Origin: Oligoflexia bacterium
GTDB taxonomy: Bacteria > Bdellovibrionota_B > Oligoflexia > Oligoflexales > JAGOVF01
Direction: 5' to 3'
Length of the DNA: 43,563 nucleotides
NCBI GenBank assembly: GCA_030432875.1
Contig: JAUILP010000027.1
Coordinates: forward strand, 1-43,563
Shown: in pieces, positions 15,872 through 24,320 of the stretch
How the letters are laid out: the number at the start of each line of letters is the position of its first letter
Position numbering within the stretch: the stretch's first letter is position 1
Program-made: the position numbers and the translations under genes
The notes under the pieces: generated by a model
Database searches by the model: none
The model's input: only the letters and a program-made list of their open reading frames with translations
What the model was told of the DNA's origin: nothing

Positions 15872-16598
15872 ACACCTTGGCAAATCTTTTGGCAACTTGT
15901 CCGTTCTACGTGGCCTTGATGCTCATATCAAAAAAGGAAGCATTACTGGGCTTGCAGGTCCTAACGCGTGCGGAAAAACTACGCTGATAAAAATCCTTCT
16001 AGGATTAGTCGTCCCTGATCATGGGGAAATTTTACTAGATGGAAAACCTATTAAAAAAGGGAGTGATTACCGGCGCTTTATTGGTTATATGCCGCAAAAT
16101 GCTGATTTTCCCGCCAATTTAACTGGTAGGGAACTGTTTAAAATGCTTCAAGATTTGCGACAAGAAAAATCAACCAATTTAGAAGACTTGATCCAATTAT
16201 TTGAACTCGAAAACTTTGTACATAAACCTTTTAATACGCTTTCTGGGGGCACCAAACAGAAAATTGCTGCCACTACGGCTTTTATGTTTAATGCACCCAT
16301 TTTAATATTAGATGAGCCAACCGTTGGTTTAGACCCAGTTGCCGCCTTACGTCTTAAAGATCTCGTGATTAGAAGTAGCCAGCAAAATAAAACAGTACTT
16401 TTGGTCTCACATATTATGAGTGAGGTTGAACAACTTGTGAGTCATGTGATTTTTCTTCTCGAAGGACAAGCTGTATTTAGTGGTGATGTCGAAAATTTGC
16501 GTGTTCAGACAGGAACGACGAGTCTTGAAAAAGGTATTGTCAAACTCCTAGCGTCTGCTGAGTCAAGACCATCGCCTGTTAGAGATGCGAGCCTATGA
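15858..16598 (+). CDS. nosF: NosF, ABC transporter ATPase for NosZ maturation
   Basis: The cytoplasmic ATPase subunit that powers NosY together with periplasmic NosD. The 246-residue protein shows Walker A GPNACGKTT, Q-loop in GYMPQNADF, the signature LSGGTKQK, Walker B ILILDEPTVGLDP and the switch histidine in LVSHIM. The GLDPVAALRLKDLV region is typical of the NosF/CcmA-like subfamily. Walker A reads GPNACGKTT instead of the common GPNGAGKTT, a tolerated change. It overlaps nosD by 14 nt and nosY by 4 nt (ATGA), so the three are co-translated. Confidence 0.95.
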   Translation: MIEVKHLGKSFGNLSVLRGLDAHIKKGSITGLAGPNACGKTTLIKILLGLVVPDHGEILLDGKPIKKGSDYRRFIGYMPQNADFPANLTGRELFKMLQDLRQEKSTNLEDLIQLFELENFVHKPFNTLSGGTKQKIAATTAFMFNAPILILDEPTVGLDPVAALRLKDLVIRSSQQNKTVLLVSHIMSEVEQLVSHVIFLLEGQAVFSGDVENLRVQTGTTSLEKGIVKLLASAESRPSPVRDASL

Positions 16599-17374
16599 GC
16601 AATTTGACCACGGTACTAAAATACGAATTCTATAACGTCCTGCGAAGCAAATGGATCATATTTTATACTTTGTTCCTCGCAGCCTGTACCTTTGGGTTTT
16701 ATGAGGTTGCCGATAGTTTTGAAAAAATTGCCCTTAGTCTCATTAACGTATTGGTTCCTATTGTTTCTCTTGTCAGTATTCTTTTTACCGCGACTTATTG
16801 GTATTCCTCAGAGCGATTCACCGAAATGCTGTTAACCCAGCCCGTGCCAAGACAAAAACTTATCTTAGCGCGATTAATAGCGATAATTGGCGCGCTGAGT
16901 TGCTCCTTGCTCGTGGGTATTTATATTCCTTTTCTAGTTCATGGTGACATAAGTTGGGGCAGCGGTGTCATCGGGCTAGCGAGTATCTTTTTAACGATTG
17001 TTTTTTCGGTTTTGGGTGTCCTTATCGGCGTTTATATTTCGGACCGCATGCTGGGGATCGGGCTTGGGTTAGGTCTTTGGTTTTATATGGTCGTTATTCA
17101 CGATGCACTCCTGCTCATCATGTTGCTTATTTTTAAAGATTACCCCTTAGACGTGCCGAGTGCGATTTTGGGAGCCATTAACCCCGTAGGTCTTTCGAGA
17201 GTTGTTCTCCTCATGTTTTTTGATGCCCCGCTTTTGCTAGGGCATACCGGGGCACTTATTCGGAGTCTCGTAGAAACCGGCGCAGGATATTATTATTTGA
17301 CGTGTTTCGCCATAGTGTGGCTTTTATGTCCAACTTTTTTTGCATACCGAAAATTTATTTACAGGGATTTTTAG
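16595..17374 (+). CDS. nosY: NosY, ABC transporter permease for NosZ maturation
   Basis: The inner-membrane permease of the NosDFY system. The 259-residue protein has six likely transmembrane segments (about 20-38, 49-69, 95-115, 124-146, 155-180, 232-250). The start LTTVLKYEFYNVLRSKWIIFYTLFL is the amphipathic elbow helix found in NosY and other ABC-2 permeases, and TYWYSSERFTEMLLTQPVPR is the cytoplasmic coupling helix typical of NosY. It overlaps nosF by 4 nt. The next gene starts 143 bp later, so nosY may end the core operon, with the fasciclin gene read through or separately expressed. Confidence 0.94.
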   Translation: MSNLTTVLKYEFYNVLRSKWIIFYTLFLAACTFGFYEVADSFEKIALSLINVLVPIVSLVSILFTATYWYSSERFTEMLLTQPVPRQKLILARLIAIIGALSCSLLVGIYIPFLVHGDISWGSGVIGLASIFLTIVFSVLGVLIGVYISDRMLGIGLGLGLWFYMVVIHDALLLIMLLIFKDYPLDVPSAILGAINPVGLSRVVLLMFFDAPLLLGHTGALIRSLVETGAGYYYLTCFAIVWLLCPTFFAYRKFIYRDF

Positions 17375-17517
17375 TGCCTTTACTTACGTTTTACCTTTGA
17401 GGATGGTAACGCCATGATTGCATGGTGCAGGAATGTGGAAGTGCAACTTTTTTTACAAATTTTACCCAGATGATTTAGGTAAAAATTAACCATTAATTTC
17501 ATTGAGGAGTCTCTAAC

Positions 17518-18135
17518 ATGAAAATTTTGACTGTGTTACTAACGGGATCACTGCTATTAAGTGGGGCCGTATTTGCTGCTGACAAAAAAGTACCGGAAAA
17601 AAAAGTTGAAAAAAAAGAAGAAAAAATTGAAAAACAAGATAAAACAATCTGGACCATTGCTCAGGGATCCAAAGATCATAGCACCTTAGTTGCCGCTATT
17701 GAAGCAGTTCAAAAGGACGCGGATGCAGGAAATAAACGATTTGCTTTAGTCACCGCCTTAACCCAAGCAGGACCATATACCGTATTTGCTCCTGTCAATG
17801 GCGCTTTTGATAAACTTCCTAAAGGCACCGTCGAAGCTCTCTTAAAGGATACCGAAAAACTAGAAAACATCCTCCTTTATCACGTTTATGTAGGCTCCTT
17901 AGATACCAGAAGATTAACGATGATGGCAAAAGGTGAGATGGAACTTGACCAAGCTAATGTCGGTGATGAACCCGCCCACAGCAAAGTAAAGTTAGGGGAA
18001 AAAGATGGAAAAATCACGGTAAATGGCAATCCTATTGTTGCTTCAATTTATGGAAATAACGGATGGATTCATGTTATCGATACCGTGCTCCTGCCACCGG
18101 CAGCAAAACCTAAAACGGAAGCAAAACCTATGTAG
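17518..18135 (+). CDS. Secreted fasciclin (FAS1) domain protein
   Basis: The 205-residue protein has a signal peptide (MKILTVLLTGSLLLSGAVFA, cleaved before ADKK) and a strongly charged Lys/Glu linker (about 22-42), then one FAS1 domain: DHSTLVAAIEAV, the H1-like motif YTVFAPVNGAFDKLP, ILLYHVYVG and, near the end, NGWIHVIDTVLLPP. These are the standard FAS1 landmarks and the length matches single-domain bacterial members. FAS1 proteins act in adhesion or surface interactions; a copy at the end of a nos cluster has no established role. GAGGAG precedes the ATG. It could share the nos transcript or have its own promoter in the 143-bp spacer. A strong intrinsic terminator follows directly. Confidence 0.92.
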   Translation: MKILTVLLTGSLLLSGAVFAADKKVPEKKVEKKEEKIEKQDKTIWTIAQGSKDHSTLVAAIEAVQKDADAGNKRFALVTALTQAGPYTVFAPVNGAFDKLPKGTVEALLKDTEKLENILLYHVYVGSLDTRRLTMMAKGEMELDQANVGDEPAHSKVKLGEKDGKITVNGNPIVASIYGNNGWIHVIDTVLLPPAAKPKTEAKPM

Positions 18136-18192
18136 ACATTCCAGATCTATCTGATAAAAAATAGTATTTTGAAATAATTTTTTTGATGGTAT

Positions 18193-18230
18193 AAAAACCC
18201 CGCGCTTTTTTATTGGCCCGGGGTTTTTCT
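18193..18230 (+). terminator. Strong intrinsic terminator
   Basis: AAAAACCCCG (18193-18202) pairs perfectly with CGGGGTTTTT (18219-18228) around a 16-nt loop. The T-run at 18224-18228 belongs to the 3' arm and marks a typical rho-independent terminator closing the nos/fasciclin unit; it would also work in the reverse direction. Confidence 0.85.
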
Positions 18231-18270
18231 TTATCCAGCAAAAAATTTATTTTATAGGTGGGGTGAGGGT

Positions 18271-19398
18271 ATGTTTGAAGCAGGCTCTAGTTTTAGTTCC
18301 GTTATTAATGAAAAATGTGTGAAAGAACTGGCAATAAAAATTGCGCGCATTGATAAAAAATTCGATCAAAAAAATTTTTTGGGCCTTTGTAAATTTGACG
18401 GCCATAAGTTTGGTGCTCGGTTAAATTTGGTGAAAATCGCCTTAAAAACATGTCTTTTGTCGGCTGATAAACGAAAAAACTGCCTGATTTTGGTTAAGTC
18501 TCTTCCTCCAGAAATAGCATCACACGATGCTGGAAAGAGTTACTGGGATCATTTTATCGTCATGGCATTAGGGGATTATGTGCAGGAAGTTGCCTTGGAA
18601 ACACCCTTAACGAAAAAGGATTTATTTTTCTATCTCTCTGTCCTTAAGGAAATGACGAAAGCATTTAGCTCCGAGGCATCGGTTAGGCCTTTTATTATTA
18701 AATACCCAAAAGAAACGATGGAGTTTTTGCTCTCCTGTGCTGGAGATAAAAATGTTCATGTGAGACGCTGGGCATCGGAAGGGTGTAGGCCAAGACTCCC
18801 CCTAGCGATAGCGCTCCCTAAGTTTAAAAATGATCCGACGCCTGTGCTCGCCATTTTAGAAAAACTCAAAGATGACCCCCATGATTATGTATATCGATCT
18901 GTTGCAAATAACCTAAACGATATTGCCAAAGATAATCCGAGAATAGTGACTGCGCTTCTTAAAAAATGGAATCATAATCCAAGCTCTTCGCGGTCCTGGA
19001 TTATTAAACATGCTCTTCGCACGCTTATTAAAAAAGGAAATGCAGAAGCTCTGGAAATCATGGGAATAAAACCCATGAAATATATTTTGAACGATATTAG
19101 CCACCAAGAAAAAATTAAAAAAGGGGATACTCTCGTATTTAAAACTGTTATCACAAACAGGTCCACGGCTGGGAAATATATCGTTGATTACATTTTAGAA
19201 TTTAAAAAAAAATCCGGCAGCAGAGAAAAAGTGTTTAAACTCGCGACATTTACGTTAAAGGCCAACGAACAGAGAGAAATCTCGGGAAAAATTGTACTTA
19301 AAGACTATTCCACCCGAAAAATAACACTTGGCGAGCATAGCCTTTCGCTTCAAATAAATGGAAAACGGCATAAAAAAAGCCACTTTGAAGTTTATTGA
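18271..19398 (+). CDS. alkC: AlkC-type DNA glycosylase with C-terminal Ig-like domain
   Basis: AlkC proteins excise alkylated bases such as 3-methylcytosine and 3-methyladenine without base flipping. The 375-residue product has an N-terminal alpha-helical HEAT-like repeat domain (about 1-265). The block HVRRWASEGCRPRLP, then VLAILEKLKDDPHDYVYRSVANNLNDIAKDNP, is the family hallmark; the first of these lines the DNA groove. Residues 275-375 form a beta-rich Ig-like domain (GDTLVFKTVITNRST, KATFTL-like and SLSLQINGKRHKKSHFEVY segments) known from one branch of AlkC and thought to wrap the DNA. The upstream region is GGTGGGGTGAGGG, a purine-rich site. It stands alone after the nos terminator. No other repair gene adjoins it. 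Confidence 0.88.
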   Translation: MFEAGSSFSSVINEKCVKELAIKIARIDKKFDQKNFLGLCKFDGHKFGARLNLVKIALKTCLLSADKRKNCLILVKSLPPEIASHDAGKSYWDHFIVMALGDYVQEVALETPLTKKDLFFYLSVLKEMTKAFSSEASVRPFIIKYPKETMEFLLSCAGDKNVHVRRWASEGCRPRLPLAIALPKFKNDPTPVLAILEKLKDDPHDYVYRSVANNLNDIAKDNPRIVTALLKKWNHNPSSSRSWIIKHALRTLIKKGNAEALEIMGIKPMKYILNDISHQEKIKKGDTLVFKTVITNRSTAGKYIVDYILEFKKKSGSREKVFKLATFTLKANEQREISGKIVLKDYSTRKITLGEHSLSLQINGKRHKKSHFEVY

Positions 19399-19819
19399 TT
19401 TTACTATGCGAGCTAACCGATTTCAGAACAACAGAGACCCGCGATGCGTTTTTTAGGAACTTCCTCAATATGCCAATTGTCAGACTTGGTTTTGATAAGT
19501 ATACCGGGCTTTTGGCGTCCTGAGATCGGGGAGCTGGCATATTATTGATCTGGATCTAGGGGCGTTTATTAAAAACGAAGTTGTTCTTGAAATAAAATCT
19601 TTCCTTAGCTGCATTGGGCTGGGCATCCTCGAATCAGTAAAACAAATTTTTGCGAAATCACGGATAATAGTCTACTTTTATAGTCATGTATTTATTCGGG
19701 CTTACCTTTCGAGCTCCGTAACAGATTTGGTAGAAAAAAAGGTTGTAATAAACGCTTGCCCTCACTTATTCCTTTGGGAAAGGGATGGCCTAACTAAATT
19801 TTTAGCGCTAAGGATTCAC
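19399..19819. other. Intergenic region before the arsenosugar operon
   Basis: No supported gene in 421 bp. A 34-codon frame starting ATG CGT TTT TTA GGA at 19444 has no ribosome binding site. The right part is AT-rich and probably holds the operon promoter. I see no clear ArsR-type operator. Confidence 0.5.
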
Positions 19820-20788
19820 ATGCGTATGTCAGCTAATTTATCTGAAACAGCTTCTTTTCCTCCGATTGAACGGACGGATCTTACTATATTGCAAGTAAAT
19901 CTTGGTTACCGCTGTAACCAGACCTGTGCCCACTGTCATGTTAATGCCAGTCCAAAACGACGCGAGATGATGGATCAATCTAATCTATCTTTAATACCCG
20001 AAATTCTGAAGTCGAGAAGCATCCCTACTTTAGATTTGACCGGTGGTGCCCCAGAGCTACATGAGGGCTTTAGAAGTTTGGTCAAGCAAGCACGGACCTT
20101 GGGCGTGAAAGTTATTGATCGCTGCAACCTAACTATTTTGTTTGAGCCAGGGATGGAAGACCTCGCTGCATTTCTCGCCGAGCACCAGGTCGAAATCGTC
20201 GCATCTTTACCGTGCTATTCTCTTGAAAACGTTGATGCGCAGCGTGGCAAGGGCGTCTTTGATAAAAGCCTCGCGGCACTGCAAAGACTCAATGCATTTG
20301 GCTATGGGCATGAGAATTCTGGCTTGGTTCTCAATCTTGTCTATAACCCCCAAGGAGCAGTGCTTCCGCCTAATCAACAGAAACTGCAGAATGACTATAA
20401 AAAGGAGCTCCTTCAGCATTTTGGCATTGTCTTTAACGAATTATTTACTATTACCAACATGCCCATTCAGCGGTTTGCAAATTATTTGAAAGCAAAAAAA
20501 CAATATGATGATTACCTACGTCTACTTAAGGAAAACTTTTCTGCCGCAAATTTATCTCATGTTATGTGCCGCAGTTTAATCAGCGTTGATTGGCAAGGGA
20601 ATTTGTACGATTGTGACTTCAATCAGCAACTCGGATTAAACATGGTAAATAATAAAAATGGTGAAAAGTTGCACATGCGTGATTTATTAGATGATAATCA
20701 CCTACAGCGTGAAATTGTCGTTGGTAACCATTGTTTTGGCTGTACCGCTGGCCAGGGCAGTAGTTGTGGTGGCTCATTGAACGCATAA
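19820..20788 (+). CDS. arsS: Arsenosugar biosynthesis radical SAM protein ArsS
   Basis: Radical SAM enzyme that forms the As-C5' bond between an adenosyl group and dimethylarsenite, the key step toward arsenosugars. The iron-sulfur binding motif CNQTCAHC (CxxxCxxC) is at about residues 33-40 of the 322-residue product, followed by the TGGAPELH motif. The C-terminal auxiliary region has VMCRSLISVDWQG, YDCDFNQQLGL and the cysteine cluster CFGCTAGQGSSCGG, all characteristic of ArsS (DUF3641 part). I choose ATG 19820 because AAGGA stands 5 nt upstream; an earlier TTG at 19727 would add 31 unrelated residues. It leads a five-gene run with the next ATG 9 bp after the stop. ArsS normally follows ArsM, an arsenite methyltransferase, which is not in this window. 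Confidence 0.94.
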   Translation: MRMSANLSETASFPPIERTDLTILQVNLGYRCNQTCAHCHVNASPKRREMMDQSNLSLIPEILKSRSIPTLDLTGGAPELHEGFRSLVKQARTLGVKVIDRCNLTILFEPGMEDLAAFLAEHQVEIVASLPCYSLENVDAQRGKGVFDKSLAALQRLNAFGYGHENSGLVLNLVYNPQGAVLPPNQQKLQNDYKKELLQHFGIVFNELFTITNMPIQRFANYLKAKKQYDDYLRLLKENFSAANLSHVMCRSLISVDWQGNLYDCDFNQQLGLNMVNNKNGEKLHMRDLLDDNHLQREIVVGNHCFGCTAGQGSSCGGSLNA

Positions 20789-20797
20789 GAGGAACTC

Positions 20798-22948
20798 ATG
20801 AAAAAGTTTATCATCATTGCCGCTATTGCCACCATTTTGGCTGTTTTTTTTATTTTAGATCTCGATCAATATTTAACTCTCGCTGGATTTAAAGCAAACC
20901 TAAACCAGTTCACCTCCTGGCGTGCCTCCCAGCCATTTGTGGTAAGTTTTGCCTTTCTGGGGCTTTATATTTTAGTGGCGGCATTTTCTCTACCGGGTGC
21001 AACTGTAATGACCCTTGCTGCCGGAGCTTTGTTCGGCAATATTTTAGGGACTCTTATTGTATCTTTTGCTTCGAGCATCGGAGCAACCGCTGCTTTTTTA
21101 GTTTCCAGATATTTCTTACAAAATGCAGTTCAGGCGAGATTTGGCGATCGTTTGAAGGCCTTCAATGATGGTTTTGTAAAAGACGGGGCCTATTATTTGC
21201 TTAGCTTAAGGCTCGTTCCCCTTTTTCCTTTTTTCATTATTAATTTGCTTATGGGGCTAACGACAATATCTACGGGTACTTTTTATTGGGTCAGTCAAGT
21301 GGGGATGTTCATAGGAACCTTTGTCTACGTAAACGCGGGGACACAATTGGCAAATATTTCAACCTTATCTGATGTCGCATCACCGCGGCTTCTTTTTTCT
21401 TTCACGCTTTTAGGGATTTTTCCCCTCATCGCAAAAAAATTTCTTGAATGGCTGCAAAGACGGCGGTTATATGCTAACTGGAAAAAACCGAAGCATTTTG
21501 ATCGCAACCTTATAGTGATTGGTGCGGGAGCAGCGGGGTTGGTCACATCCTATATTGCTGCTGCGGTCAAAGCAAAAGTGACTCTCATTGAAGCCCATAA
21601 AATGGGTGGTGATTGTCTGAATTATGGTTGCGTTCCCAGCAAGGCTCTCCTTAAATCAGCACAACTAGCCCAAGCTATACGCCACGGTGAACGCTTTGGC
21701 CTTAAGTCATTAGAGCCAAGCTTTAGCTTTCGCGAAGTTATGAAGCGTATTCAAAATATTATCGAGAGCATTGCTCCTCACGACAGCATTGAACGATACA
21801 CTCAATTGGGCGTAGAGGTATTGCAGGGCTATGCCCGCATCAAAGATCCTTGGACTGTAGAAATAGCTCTCAATGATGGTAAAGTAAAAGTTTTGACTTC
21901 GCCTAGCATTGTTATTGCTGCTGGTGCTAGGCCATCGATCCCTCTTTTAGCGGGCCTCGATGAGGTGGGTTATGTTACGAGTGACACCCTGTGGGCAGAG
22001 TTTGCACAATTGGATTCCCCGCCTGCTCATCTAGTTGTGCTGGGTGGCGGTCCTATAGGCTGCGAGCTTGCGCAAAGTTTTGCTCGTCTTGGTTCAAAGG
22101 TTACGCTAATTGAAATAGCTCCCCGCATTTTGATGCACGAAGATGTGGATGTCTCTATTTTGGCGCATGACTCTCTATCGCGCGATGGTGTGACGGTTCT
22201 TACCGGACATAAAGCACTTTGTTGCGTTAAAGACCGGGACAAAAAAACTATTATCGTATCGAGCTCAGAGGAGCCAAAACATATCGCGTTTGATTATCTT
22301 CTTTGTGCTGTTGGGCGCGAGGCTCGCTTAAGCGGTTATGGGCTAGAAAAACTTGGAATTGAAACAAAACGCACAGTAGTTACTAACGAATATTTGGAGA
22401 CGTTATATCCCAACATATTTGCTGCGGGTGATGTTGCCGGACCTTTTCAGTTTACTCATGCCGCAGCGCACCAAGCTTGGTATGCCGCTGTTAATGCTTT
22501 ATTTGGAAATTTTAAAAAATTCAAAGTTGACTACTCAGTGGTTCCCTTGGTAACTTTCATTGACCCAGAGGTTGCGCGCGTCGGTCTCAATGAACAGCAA
22601 GCTAAAGAAAAAAACATTCCTCATGAAATCACCCGGTATGGGATTGATGATTTAGACCGCGCTATTGCTGATGGCACAGCATACGGTTTCATTAAAGTCT
22701 TAACAGTTCCTGGTAAAGATCGTATTTTAGGTGTCACGATTGTCGGTGAACATGCGGGCGACTTGCTCGCTGAATTCGTCTTGGCAATGAAACATGGTCT
22801 AGGTCTAAACAAGATTTTGGCTACCATTCATTCCTATCCCACATTTTCTGAAGCGAATAAATATGTTGCCGGAGAGTGGAAACGGGCGCATGCTCCCGAC
22901 AGAGTCTTAGCTTGGGTGGAAAAATACCACACATGGCGGCGGGGTTGA
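20798..22948 (+). CDS. VTT-domain membrane protein fused to a flavin disulfide reductase
   Basis: A 716-residue fusion. Residues 1-225 are a TVP38/TMEM64 (VTT) membrane domain with a signal-like first helix, the FSLPGATVMTLAAGALFG motif and the RLVPLFPFFIIN re-entrant motif, as in DedA-like transporters. Residues 235-716 form a pyridine-nucleotide disulfide reductase: FAD-binding VIGAGAAGLV, redox-active C273 and C278 in GGDCLNYGCVPSK, NAD-binding VVLGGGPIGCELAQSF, FAD-contacting FAAGDVAGP and the C-terminal HSYPTFSEA motif with the catalytic histidine. It lacks the vicinal cysteines of true mercuric reductase. Similar fusions exist in genomes of cyanobacteria and other aquatic bacteria. Next to arsS it may handle thiol redox or an arsenical at the membrane, which is inference. 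GAGGAAC precedes the ATG, 9 bp after arsS. Confidence 0.93.
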   Translation: MKKFIIIAAIATILAVFFILDLDQYLTLAGFKANLNQFTSWRASQPFVVSFAFLGLYILVAAFSLPGATVMTLAAGALFGNILGTLIVSFASSIGATAAFLVSRYFLQNAVQARFGDRLKAFNDGFVKDGAYYLLSLRLVPLFPFFIINLLMGLTTISTGTFYWVSQVGMFIGTFVYVNAGTQLANISTLSDVASPRLLFSFTLLGIFPLIAKKFLEWLQRRRLYANWKKPKHFDRNLIVIGAGAAGLVTSYIAAAVKAKVTLIEAHKMGGDCLNYGCVPSKALLKSAQLAQAIRHGERFGLKSLEPSFSFREVMKRIQNIIESIAPHDSIERYTQLGVEVLQGYARIKDPWTVEIALNDGKVKVLTSPSIVIAAGARPSIPLLAGLDEVGYVTSDTLWAEFAQLDSPPAHLVVLGGGPIGCELAQSFARLGSKVTLIEIAPRILMHEDVDVSILAHDSLSRDGVTVLTGHKALCCVKDRDKKTIIVSSSEEPKHIAFDYLLCAVGREARLSGYGLEKLGIETKRTVVTNEYLETLYPNIFAAGDVAGPFQFTHAAAHQAWYAAVNALFGNFKKFKVDYSVVPLVTFIDPEVARVGLNEQQAKEKNIPHEITRYGIDDLDRAIADGTAYGFIKVLTVPGKDRILGVTIVGEHAGDLLAEFVLAMKHGLGLNKILATIHSYPTFSEANKYVAGEWKRAHAPDRVLAWVEKYHTWRRG

Positions 22949-22970
22949 GGTTAAAGTCTATGGTACTTCA

Positions 22971-23654
22971 ATGAAAATATCTGTGATCATTCCTACGCTC
23001 AATGAAGCCCAAATCCTTCATGGTTTATTTGACAGTTTGCGTGATTTGCCAGAGGCAGAATGTGAGATTATTTTTGTCGATGGCGGTAGTAAAGATGATT
23101 CAGTTTATTTGATTGAAACCGCCGGGTTCAAAATCCTTAAGACCGAGCATGGCCGCGCTCACCAAATGAATCTGGGTGCACAAAATGCTTCTGGTGATAC
23201 CCTGCTCTTCCTGCATGCCGATACCTATTTACCACCCTCGGCCTTAAATTTAGTGAGTCGTGCCCTGTCAGACAGTCGCTACTGCTGGGGACGTTTTGAT
23301 GTTCGTATTTCAAGCTCGCGGTTGGTTTTAAGTCTCGTCGCCTTTTTGATGAACTGGCGGTCGCGTTTAACTGGTATTGCGACAGGTGATCAGGCTATTT
23401 TTGTCAAACGCTCTACTTTCCATGCTATTGGCGGCTTTCCTCACCAACCTTTGATGGAAGATATAGAGCTTTCAAAACGCCTGCGGCAAATATCACGACC
23501 GGCATGCCTTACTCTAAAGGTGGGAACCTCTGGAAGACGGTGGGAAACAAAAGGTGTCTGGCGTACCGTACTGCTCATGTGGCGTTTACGTTTGGCATAC
23601 TGGCGCGGAGCGCCCGCACAAGAACTCGCAAGGATTTATTATGGCTCCAACTAG
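22971..23654 (+). CDS. TIGR04283 family arsenosugar-associated glycosyltransferase
   Basis: A GT-A fold family 2 glycosyltransferase of 227 residues. It starts SVIIPTLNEA, carries the nucleotide-sugar site FVDGGSKDDS and the metal-binding HADTYLPP, and the later TGIATGDQAIFVKRSTFHAIGGFP and LMEDIELSKRLR segments (the acceptor/catalytic ED motif). This arrangement matches TIGR04283, proteins found in arsenosugar clusters together with TIGR04282 and ArsS. Its acceptor is presumably a dimethylarsinoyl ribose intermediate, giving the glycosylated head group; no biochemical proof is known to me. The ribosome binding site is weak, but it follows the previous gene by 22 bp and overlaps the next by 14 bp, so translation is probably coupled. 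Confidence 0.92.
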   Translation: MKISVIIPTLNEAQILHGLFDSLRDLPEAECEIIFVDGGSKDDSVYLIETAGFKILKTEHGRAHQMNLGAQNASGDTLLFLHADTYLPPSALNLVSRALSDSRYCWGRFDVRISSSRLVLSLVAFLMNWRSRLTGIATGDQAIFVKRSTFHAIGGFPHQPLMEDIELSKRLRQISRPACLTLKVGTSGRRWETKGVWRTVLLMWRLRLAYWRGAPAQELARIYYGSN

Positions 23655-24270
23655 GACTCTGATATTCGCAAAAGCTCCTATTCCTGGATTTGCGAAATCC
23701 CGCCTGATCCCTGCCCTTGGTAAGGAAGGTGCGGCTACACTCGCAAGAAAATTGCTCTTAAATACGGTTAATATTGCCTTGGCTTCAGATTTGGGCTGCG
23801 TTGAGCTATGCGTTACCCCAGAAATATCTCACGAAGCGTGGCGATCACTTCCTATACCCGAAGCTGTTCGGTGGTCTGAGCAAGGCGAAGGCGATTTAGG
23901 AGTGCGCCTGTACCGTGCCGCAAAACGAATCGCGGCAGCTGGCGATGCCATGCTGATTATTGGCACGGATTGTCCAGCGCTTGGCGCTACTCAACTCCAG
24001 CAAGCTGCAGAGTCGCTGAGTCAAAAAAATGCCGTATTGACTCCTACGGCAGATGGTGGCTATGCGCTTATTGGCCTTAAGAAAGTTCATCCGTCTATTT
24101 TTGAAGGCATAGCCTGGAGTACGGATACAGTTGCGCAGGAGACTCTCGGTCGCATGCACTTTCTCAACTGGTCAGTGCAGACCTTCCCGGTATTGCATGA
24201 TGTCGATGTGCCTGGCGATTTGCAGTGGCTGCCAACGGGCTGGCCGGAGAAATCTTATGGTCAGACATAG
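23641..24270 (+). CDS. TIGR04282 family arsenosugar-associated glycosyltransferase (DUF2064)
   Basis: The 209-residue product is a DUF2064/TIGR04282 nucleotidyl- or glycosyltransferase-like protein: start LIFAKAPIPGFAKSRL with the KxRL motif, IIGTDCPALGATQLQQA (the nucleotide-sugar D-C-P motif) and PTADGGYALIGLKK. The cofactor signature GTDCP is diagnostic. TIGR04282 and TIGR04283 commonly sit side by side in arsenosugar biosynthesis loci. The ATG at 23641 lies inside the last codons of the preceding glycosyltransferase, overlapping it by 14 nt; a longer in-frame extension to 23554 would overlap far more and has no support. It may make the activated sugar used by the TIGR04283 enzyme; that division of labour is inference. 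Confidence 0.92.
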   Translation: MAPTRTLIFAKAPIPGFAKSRLIPALGKEGAATLARKLLLNTVNIALASDLGCVELCVTPEISHEAWRSLPIPEAVRWSEQGEGDLGVRLYRAAKRIAAAGDAMLIIGTDCPALGATQLQQAAESLSQKNAVLTPTADGGYALIGLKKVHPSIFEGIAWSTDTVAQETLGRMHFLNWSVQTFPVLHDVDVPGDLQWLPTGWPEKSYGQT

Positions 24271-24320
24271 ATTTGCATTAGGTGTGATTCTAAATTTTTC
24301 TGCACGTACAGGAATTTTTT

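Noticed and set aside
19444..19548. 34-codon frame MRFLGTSS... that resembles the start of RNase Z-like proteins
   Set aside because: Only the first few residues resemble the motif; no ribosome binding site and no continuation.
19727..19819. Upstream TTG extension of arsS
   Set aside because: The extra 31 residues have no similarity to ArsS; the internal ATG with AAGGA is the better start.
20798..22948. Mercuric reductase (merA)
   Set aside because: It lacks the C-terminal vicinal cysteines and the HMA domain; the N-terminus is a VTT membrane domain; the locus is an arsenosugar cluster.
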